Origin: JAFAHD01 sp963772515
Lineage (GTDB): Bacteria > Vulcanimicrobiota > Vulcanimicrobiia > Eremiobacterales > Eremiobacteraceae
Length of the DNA: 64,000 nucleotides
NCBI GenBank assembly: GCA_963772515.1
Contig: CAVYXC010000004.1
Location: forward strand, 124,001 to 188,000
Direction of reading: 5' to 3'
This document shows, piece by piece, positions 58,744 to 64,000 of the stretch. The notes beneath the pieces are model-generated. The model was not told where the DNA came from. It saw only the letters and a list, made by a program, of their open reading frames with translations, and did no database searches. A program made the position numbers and the translations under genes. How positions within the stretch are numbered: the first letter of the stretch is position 1; each line of letters opens with the position of its first letter.

Positions 58744-59568
58744 TCAACGCGCCGCCGGCACTCGGGCGCTCACGACCGGGACCATCCACACAGCATAGCC
58801 GAGCGGATCCCTGACGTTGGCGATCATCTGATTGAAGTACGCCAGCGCCTGCTCGCGGGAGAGGGCCGAGTATTCGGCGACGGCGTCAACGTATCCATCG
58901 CGCCATGCCGCGAAGATCGACGCAAATGTCTCGCGGGCCACTCGCACCGTGTCGACCACGATGTAGTCCACCGCGATGTCCTCGAGCCCCATCGCGGCAA
59001 GGACGCCGTACGAATCGCGCCCGATGAACAGATCGGTGCCGGTCGCCTCCCCGAAGCTTCGCGGGACCACGTGCCAAAAATCGCTCGGGTCGAGAGCGCC
59101 GCGTTGGAAGTGGAGCATCCCGTAATCCTCGGGGATAAGATGAAGGTAGCCGCCTGGCCGCGTGACCCGCGCAAGCTCGGTGATGACGCGGTCGGGGTGC
59201 GGAATCGAGTGCAGCACGTGGCGGCACACCGTCAGGTCGAAGCTATGGTCGGGTGCGCGCAGCTCGTACACGCTTTGGTGCTCGAACGACAAGCGCGGGT
59301 CAAGACGTGCGTACCGCGATCGTGCGAGCTCCAGATGTTGATCGATGATGTCGACGCCGAGCACGTGCGCTTGAGGGTAGAGTTCCGCCAGCCGCGAGGA
59401 GATCTCGCCCGTACCGCAGCCGGCGTCGAGGATGCGCGCGTCGGGCGGGAGGGAGTAGCGCTGGAACAACGAGGATTCCTGCGGCCAGATGGCACGTGCC
59501 TGCGCATCGAGGTTGCGCACCATCGATTCGTCGGCCATCTGCTTGCCCTGGGGGTTGAGTTCGTCCAT
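58744..59568 (-). CDS. Class I SAM-dependent methyltransferase
   Basis: The 274-residue product starts at ATG 59568. The SAM site motif ARILDAGCGTGEISSRLAEL is followed by VLGVDIID, then CRHVLHSIPHPDRVITELAR and TRPGGYLHLIPED. It has no signal peptide. The substrate is unknown. It is convergent with the ICMT-like gene (13 bp apart). Confidence 0.92.
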   Translation of the reverse strand: MDELNPQGKQMADESMVRNLDAQARAIWPQESSLFQRYSLPPDARILDAGCGTGEISSRLAELYPQAHVLGVDIIDQHLELARSRYARLDPRLSFEHQSVYELRAPDHSFDLTVCRHVLHSIPHPDRVITELARVTRPGGYLHLIPEDYGMLHFQRGALDPSDFWHVVPRSFGEATGTDLFIGRDSYGVLAAMGLEDIAVDYIVVDTVRVARETFASIFAAWRDGYVDAVAEYSALSREQALAYFNQMIANVRDPLGYAVWMVPVVSARVPAAR

Positions 59569-59591
59569 CGGTGGAGTGTGCAGAAGAAGGT

Positions 59592-60290
59592 CTACGTCGA
59601 GAAATACGTCTTGAGCGCATCTGCCGTGCGCTTCAAACCATCCTCGTAGTCCTTGGCGTTGTAGTTTGCCCCGCCTTTGACGAAATCGTGATTTGCATCG
59701 GGGTAGACGGTCAGCTCAAACGACTTGCCGGCCGCTTGCGCAGCCGCTTGAAGCGTGGTGTCGTAGGCGGCCGTGCAGCAGCCGTTCCGATAGTTGTCTT
59801 TCCCACCGGCCAGCACGACCACGGGCACTTGCAATGTGCTCGCAAAGCCCAGCACATTGCGGATGAACCAGTTGGCCGGATACCAGACCACCACGCCCGC
59901 CACCCGATCGCCCCACTGCGTGCCGTAATACAACGACTCACCGCCTCCCAGCGAGAAGCCGACCAACGCGACCTTGCCGGGAAGCGCGTGCGGCATCGCG
60001 AGCGCTTCCTGGATCGCCGTGCGCACGCCGGCACCGTGCGTGCCCTCCTCGGCGTTGCCGTCGACCATTACCACGTCGTAGCCGAGTTGGGCGATATCGC
60101 GGGCGACGTCCGCGTAGTGCGCGGGCCCGGACATGCCAGAAGACAAGACGACGACGCGCCCTTTGCCCTGTGGCGGGGGAAACTCTTGCTGCGCGAATGC
60201 AGCTGAAGCGCTGGTGAACAGCGCGACTGCGCTAGCGGCCGCGGCCACACGAGAGAGAACGATCACGAGGTGACTCCTTTGGTGCTTCAT
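59592..60290 (-). CDS. Dienelactone-hydrolase-like secreted alpha/beta hydrolase
   Basis: The 232-residue product starts at ATG 60290 and has a signal peptide (residues about 8-34). The nucleophile elbow is ALVGFSLGGGESLYYG, so Ser replaces the Cys of classical dienelactone hydrolases. The acid is likely in AGGKDNYRNGCC, with His in DANHDFVKGG. It would act in the periplasm. Its start overlaps the stop of the LVIVD gene by 4 bp (ATGA). Confidence 0.87.
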   Translation of the reverse strand: MKHQRSHLVIVLSRVAAAASAVALFTSASAAFAQQEFPPPQGKGRVVVLSSGMSGPAHYADVARDIAQLGYDVVMVDGNAEEGTHGAGVRTAIQEALAMPHALPGKVALVGFSLGGGESLYYGTQWGDRVAGVVVWYPANWFIRNVLGFASTLQVPVVVLAGGKDNYRNGCCTAAYDTTLQAAAQAAGKSFELTVYPDANHDFVKGGANYNAKDYEDGLKRTADALKTYFST

Positions 60291-61915
60291 GGGGCGCTTG
60301 AACGTTCGAGCGCGGCGGCATCGCCGAGATCGGAGTTGCCTTCCAGGAACTTGACGTTGTTAATCTCGTCGGCGTGCGGTCCGCTGTAGCGCAGGATGTA
60401 GAGCCCGTTGCGGATGTCCACGACGTAGATCAGACCGCCCTTGATGATGGGATAGCTCCACATGATCGTCTTGTTCGGGCCGCGGCTGAGCGCCGGGTCT
60501 TCGGTCGCCACGGTCTTGAGCGTGTCGGGGAAGAAGGCGCCCGCGCGCACCGGGTGGGCGGCATCGCTGATGTCGGTCACTTGCAAGCCGCCCGAATGCC
60601 ACGCCACGACGGCTAGATCCCGCACGACGGTCGGATTGTGCGAGGAGTAGCTCGTGAACTGCTCCGTCGCTGCATCGTCAGACGAACTGCCGCAGAATGA
60701 CTGCTCGTCTTGCGGGATTTTGAACTCGCCGACGATCTTCGGGTGCGCTTGGTCGGAGATGTCGATGAGCCGCTCCCAGCCCCACGGACAGCCGAACTTG
60801 GGATCCGTGAACGTCCCATACACCTCATCGGTTGTCAGGACGAGCGGCCGCCCCGGCACTTTTACCGCGGAGTGGCCATTCGCACACGCCTTCTTGCAGT
60901 TGTCTGGCACCGCGTGCGGATCGGCGGGCGTCTGTCCCCAGACGGGCCTGTCCAACGGCGATGTGATGAGGTCATTGTTGAGCGAGAGCACGCTCCCGGG
61001 CGACATATCCTTTGCGACAGCCGCCGTGTTCAAGATAAGGAATTGGCCGGCTTCCATCGAGAGAAATGTGCGAGAGCCGTCGACCGACACGCTCATCGAA
61101 TGGACGAAGAGATTGCAATCGTAGGGTCCGCACGCATCGTGCGCCGGCGGAACCAACGGATAATCGGCGCGGTCCGTGCCCGGATAGAAGCTGTTCCAAT
61201 TCCCTTCGGCGACCTCGGCCACGCGCCCGCCCTGGCTCACCCGGCTTATGTCCGCGACGATCAGGTTCGGCGACGATGCATCTTTCGAGATCGTCGGCGT
61301 CGAAAGATAGAGCAACGCCCTGTTCTTATCGTTGGGGTCCACCCACAAGAACATCTCGTGCGGCTTGACCTGTTTGCCGGCCCGCGACGTCGGCACGTAA
61401 CGCGAGATGAAACGAGGCTGTTGCGGATCGGCCAGGTCGAAGAACGCGATGTCGAATGGGAACTGCGCGTCGGTGCCGCTTTGACACGCGTGGATCAGGT
61501 GGCTGCACCGGAAGTCCATGACGATGAGCAGCTTCTTGTCGGGCCAGACCCGCAGCTCGCGGGTGGTGATCCCGACAAGGCCCGCATACGGCTTGCCAAT
61601 CTCGCCCACAACCTTCGGATGCGCAGGGTCCACGACGTCAACGATGAGGATGCCGGGGTGCGGGTGCAGGCACGTGTCCCCGGACGGTGTGCCGGTGGCG
61701 CCGACGCAAATCGATGAGCTGTCGGTACGATTGCCGACGTACACATAGTGGTCGTAGATGGCGAGCGCGGCATTCATGCCGCGGTTGAAGAGCGGATCAT
61801 GCCCGACGAGCGTGACGTTGAATTCGGATGCCGTCGCGGACATGTCGGACGCCGCACGATCGGCCGTGCCGACGCACAGGACCAAGGCGAATACCGTTGC
61901 GAGAGCGCGCGACAT
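60287..61915 (-). CDS. LVIVD-repeat secreted protein
   Basis: I use ATG 61915 (MSRALATVFALVLCVGTADR), which gives a signal peptide; 542 residues. Repeats with the pattern PGILIVDVVDPAHPKVVGEI, LIDISDQAHPKIVGEFKIP and GGLQVTDISDAAHPVRAGAF are LVIVD/beta-propeller units. Other parts read HEMFLWVDPNDKNRALLYLS and DIRNGLYILRYSGPHADEIN. It is exported and probably binds carbohydrates or proteins. It is cotranslated with the downstream hydrolase. Confidence 0.85.
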   Translation of the reverse strand: MSRALATVFALVLCVGTADRAASDMSATASEFNVTLVGHDPLFNRGMNAALAIYDHYVYVGNRTDSSSICVGATGTPSGDTCLHPHPGILIVDVVDPAHPKVVGEIGKPYAGLVGITTRELRVWPDKKLLIVMDFRCSHLIHACQSGTDAQFPFDIAFFDLADPQQPRFISRYVPTSRAGKQVKPHEMFLWVDPNDKNRALLYLSTPTISKDASSPNLIVADISRVSQGGRVAEVAEGNWNSFYPGTDRADYPLVPPAHDACGPYDCNLFVHSMSVSVDGSRTFLSMEAGQFLILNTAAVAKDMSPGSVLSLNNDLITSPLDRPVWGQTPADPHAVPDNCKKACANGHSAVKVPGRPLVLTTDEVYGTFTDPKFGCPWGWERLIDISDQAHPKIVGEFKIPQDEQSFCGSSSDDAATEQFTSYSSHNPTVVRDLAVVAWHSGGLQVTDISDAAHPVRAGAFFPDTLKTVATEDPALSRGPNKTIMWSYPIIKGGLIYVVDIRNGLYILRYSGPHADEINNVKFLEGNSDLGDAAALERSSAP

Positions 61916-61994
61916 GGTGGGGCGTTTGCGGAGGTGCGTCGTCGCCTCCTTCAGGCAAGCCCGCCCTACGCCCGAGAACACAATCGGACTATGC

Positions 61995-62696
61995 TTATAT
62001 CTCGGATTCGCCGGTGTTCTTCGGCACTGGCACGGTCACGCAGCGCACCTTGATCGTCTCACGATCGTTCGTCGTCGGTGTGAGCTTCCAAGTCCACGTG
62101 TAGTTTTCTGGAACGGTGTATGTACCGCAGATGCCATTGGCGGGAGATGGAAGCTTTGTGGTCAGAGCAAAACCACTGGCGCTAGTCATCGGAGGGCAAG
62201 CATTCGTCGGCGTTCTATGACCGCCGTGCAGCGCCACAAAACCGACGCCCACCACATCCAGATAATACGTGTGTTTCTGGAGGTTCACTAAGAGCCGAAC
62301 CGCGGTGTCTGCGGAACCCGTTCCGGTTCCGCAACTCCCATCGTTCACATTGTCAGTGGTGTGAGCGTATCCATTATATTCCACGTCCCAAGGCTCGCTG
62401 TAGACCGGTGCCGTAGAGCCCGTGATCGTCAAACCAGTTCCACGCACGCGTTCTTGCAGTATCCCGTCTGGTCCGTAGACGGTACCCGAAAACGTGCCGT
62501 GAAGCGACAGCACATGGCTCCAGGCTTTCTGGACCGGGTCTACCAGCGGCACGGGGCTCGGGTTGACCAACGACTCGGGCGAGGGCACAGTCCGGGCGAC
62601 CGACGGCGTCGGTGCCGGACGGGCAAGAGATGTTCCAAAAACGACGACGAGTGCGCACGCGAGGCCGCAGATCATCGTCCATTGTTTCTCGTTCAT
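61995..62696 (-). CDS. Secreted protein of unknown function
   Basis: The 233-residue product starts at ATG 62696 with a signal peptide (WTMICGLACALVVVFGTSLA). The mature part is beta-rich with a Cys-containing segment (NDGSCGTGTGSADTAVRLLV) and two more Cys in GICGTYTVPENYTWTW and KVRCVTVPVPKN. I do not recognise the domain. It lies 3 bp downstream of the NPCBM gene, so both are probably one operon. Confidence 0.65.
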   Translation of the reverse strand: MNEKQWTMICGLACALVVVFGTSLARPAPTPSVARTVPSPESLVNPSPVPLVDPVQKAWSHVLSLHGTFSGTVYGPDGILQERVRGTGLTITGSTAPVYSEPWDVEYNGYAHTTDNVNDGSCGTGTGSADTAVRLLVNLQKHTYYLDVVGVGFVALHGGHRTPTNACPPMTSASGFALTTKLPSPANGICGTYTVPENYTWTWKLTPTTNDRETIKVRCVTVPVPKNTGESEI

Positions 62697-62699
62697 CGG

Positions 62700-63287
62700 T
62701 TACTGGCCGCTGACCGGTTGCAGTTCCGGATTGACGATGTCGACGTTGGTGCCGCCACCGGTGCCTTTGAAGGTGATCGCGATCGTCAGTGAATTGACAC
62801 CTGTGAGGTCGATGTCGACCGCCGGCGTCGGATTTGGTTTCCCGAACACCGATTGGATCGACGCGCTGCCCAGTGCCTTGCCGTCACCGGTGAAATTGAC
62901 CGTGATCAGCGGGTAGATACCCGGTATGTCTTGCGTATCGTCCAGCCCGACTATCGCAGTCAACTTTGTGAACTTGTGATTGAGCGACCACGTCGCGGTA
63001 ATGGTTTCATCCTTGACCGCGTGAAAGAGCAGGCTCTTGTCATACTCTTGTCCGTTGATCTGGGTGGGCCGATCCCACTGGTTGGCCTGGGTGCCTGAGT
63101 TTGTGATAATGGTCTCGTGGCTGTTCACGCGAATCCCGTCGTAATAACCGCCCTTAGGGTTACCCTTCAACCCGGACGGCTTGAAAGGCAGGTCAGAAAG
63201 ACAGACGACGTCTGCGGCTTGCGCGATTGCCGCCACGCAGACAGCCATAAATGCGAAAACCACGAGCATCGAAACGACGTTTCTCAT
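62700..63287 (-). CDS. Secreted NPCBM-domain protein
   Basis: The 195-residue product starts at ATG 63287 with a signal peptide (residues about 6-24). The mature part has the NPCBM pattern: DLPFKPSGLKG, then GYYDGIRVNS, INGQEYDKSLLFHAVKDETI, TATWSLNHKFTKLTAIVGLD. NPCBM domains bind carbohydrates and usually accompany glycoside hydrolases; here it stands alone. It is probably a surface or periplasmic sugar-binding protein. Confidence 0.78.
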   Translation of the reverse strand: MRNVVSMLVVFAFMAVCVAAIAQAADVVCLSDLPFKPSGLKGNPKGGYYDGIRVNSHETIITNSGTQANQWDRPTQINGQEYDKSLLFHAVKDETITATWSLNHKFTKLTAIVGLDDTQDIPGIYPLITVNFTGDGKALGSASIQSVFGKPNPTPAVDIDLTGVNSLTIAITFKGTGGGTNVDIVNPELQPVSGQ

Positions 63288-63366
63288 TGCGTTCTCCTCC
63301 GCGATGTTGGCGGCGTTCGGTCTTCGTCCGCGGGGGTCCCGGTGAGGTTACAGGCGAAAATAGGTC

Positions 63367-63396
63367 TTGACGAATATAAGCGAAAACTTGTATACT
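63367..63396 (+). promoter_or_regulatory. Promoter and probable ArsR operator
   Basis: A -35 TTGACG (63367-63372) and -10 TATACT (63391-63396) are separated by 18 bp. The start codon ATG 63403 lies at the expected +1, so the mRNA is probably leaderless. The spacer holds an imperfect dyad ATATAAG/CTTGTAT (63374-63380, 63387-63393), a plausible self-repression site. Confidence 0.65.
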
Positions 63397-63402
63397 ACGC
63401 CC

Positions 63403-64000
63403 ATGGAGGCTTTTGCGGCCCTTGCCGACCCCACACGACGCCGCATCGTCGAGCTGCTCGCCGGCGGCGAGCGCTCGGCCGGCGATCTCGCACGGCGGTT
63501 TACTCTGACCCAACCCGCTGTTTCGCAGCACCTTCGTGCTTTGCGGGACGCAGGATTGGTAAGGGCACGGCGAGATGCTCAACGACGGATGTATTCGATC
63601 GACGGACGAGGGTTGGCCAAGATCGACGCATGGCTTTCACGCTACCGCGCCTTTTGGACCACGCATCTCGACGCGCTCGCGCGCGCACTTGAAGATGAGG
63701 GCGAGCAAATCATGACTGATCGGGCTACCATCGTGGGCCGCAGCGGGCTGATGTTCGTTCGCCACCTTCCCGGACCCATCGAACGGGTCTGGGCCTATCT
63801 GACCGATCCGAAATTTCTAGAGAAGTGGTTTTCGAGCGGCGTCGTCGCCGATCGCGTCGGCGGCGAAGTACGCTTCGATATGGGAGCGACGGGACGCGTT
63901 ACCGCGTATGAACCGCCGCATCTTCTTGAATACACCTGGAATGAAGAAGATGCGTCGGTCGGTCCGGTTACGGATGCTCTTGTCCGCTGGGAGCTCTCCG
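63403..64000 (+). CDS. ArsR-type regulator fused to SRPBCC (AHSA1-like) domain (runs off the right edge)
   Basis: The first 100 residues form an ArsR winged helix (FAALADPTRRRIVELLAGGE; RFTLTQPAVSQHLRALRDAG). The same frame continues without a stop into an SRPBCC/AHSA1 domain (LPGPIERVWAYLTDPKFLEK, then VGGEVRFDMGATGRVTAYEP). In many genomes these are two neighbouring genes; here they are joined. An internal ATG at 63712 preceded by GAGG could allow separate synthesis of the second domain. The C-terminus is outside the window. Confidence 0.88.
   Translation, partial: MEAFAALADPTRRRIVELLAGGERSAGDLARRFTLTQPAVSQHLRALRDAGLVRARRDAQRRMYSIDGRGLAKIDAWLSRYRAFWTTHLDALARALEDEGEQIMTDRATIVGRSGLMFVRHLPGPIERVWAYLTDPKFLEKWFSSGVVADRVGGEVRFDMGATGRVTAYEPPHLLEYTWNEEDASVGPVTDALVRWELS

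Noticed and set aside
1..64000. Prophage or integrative element
   Set aside because: A gpV-like OB protein and an M23 peptidase are present, but no integrase, terminase, portal, capsid or tail genes, and no flanking direct repeat was seen.

Overview
The window is gene-dense, high-GC bacterial chromosome from a diderm: it carries an RND efflux pump with its periplasmic adaptor and many lipobox or Sec signal sequences. The mix of many taxon-specific small secreted proteins, DUF1800/DUF1501 proteins, sorbosone-dehydrogenase-like lipoproteins and DUF885 proteins fits an uncultured lineage such as Candidatus Eremiobacterota (WPS-2). That placement is an inference from general gene content; no marker search could be run. 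I see no rRNA, tRNA, CRISPR array, integrase or transposase.

Layout. 1-8.3 kb: a partial secreted protein, an FnIII/TIM-barrel-like membrane-anchored protein, a DUF2249-Crp fusion regulator, an M20 peptidase / rhomboid-like pair, an esterase and two tandem secreted paralogues. 8.4-16.7 kb: a DUF885 protein, an HhH-GPD repair-type protein, a 49-residue zinc ribbon coupled to a hydrolase, a frameshifted lipoprotein, two tandem sorbosone-dehydrogenase-like lipoproteins, a Uma2 protein and a DUF5069 protein. 16.7-31.1 kb: a DUF1800-DUF1501 operon, a second DUF885 protein, an RND pump operon, a phytoene-desaturase-like oxidoreductase, a DUF1232 protein and a DUF255/thioredoxin-fold protein. 31.2-44.7 kb: a long plus-strand run, pxpB-pxpC-pxpA-rimP-methyltransferase-glycine zipper protein, then nusA-ylxR-infB-TPR-rbfA-nrnA-like-truB, two small secreted paralogues, ribF and a third paralogue. 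This is the classical transcription/translation operon with 5-oxoprolinase genes in front and small secreted genes inserted. 44.7-64 kb: mixed metabolic and envelope genes, including an S9 peptidase, an OsmC protein behind a structured leader, a cyclase-NTPase regulator that looks truncated, a secreted phage-baseplate-like OB protein next to a membrane M23 peptidase, a patatin, cytochrome c, methyltransferases, an LVIVD protein, an NPCBM protein and, at the edge, an ArsR-SRPBCC fusion.

The most unusual feature is a dispersed 20-bp hairpin repeat (CGGTCGAAT, 2-3 nt loop, ATTCGACCG). It has eight full copies and one fragment, all with the same flanks on the plus strand regardless of gene direction. 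Two copies are read in frame inside protein genes. A second, related hairpin family (GCGCGTTC, short loop, GAACGCGC) occurs three times, once inside the end of ylxR. Other points of interest are CTG as the most plausible start codon for pxpA and truB, a rhomboid homologue with Thr in place of the catalytic Ser, and the rimP-type leader hairpin sitting in front of nusA instead of rimP.
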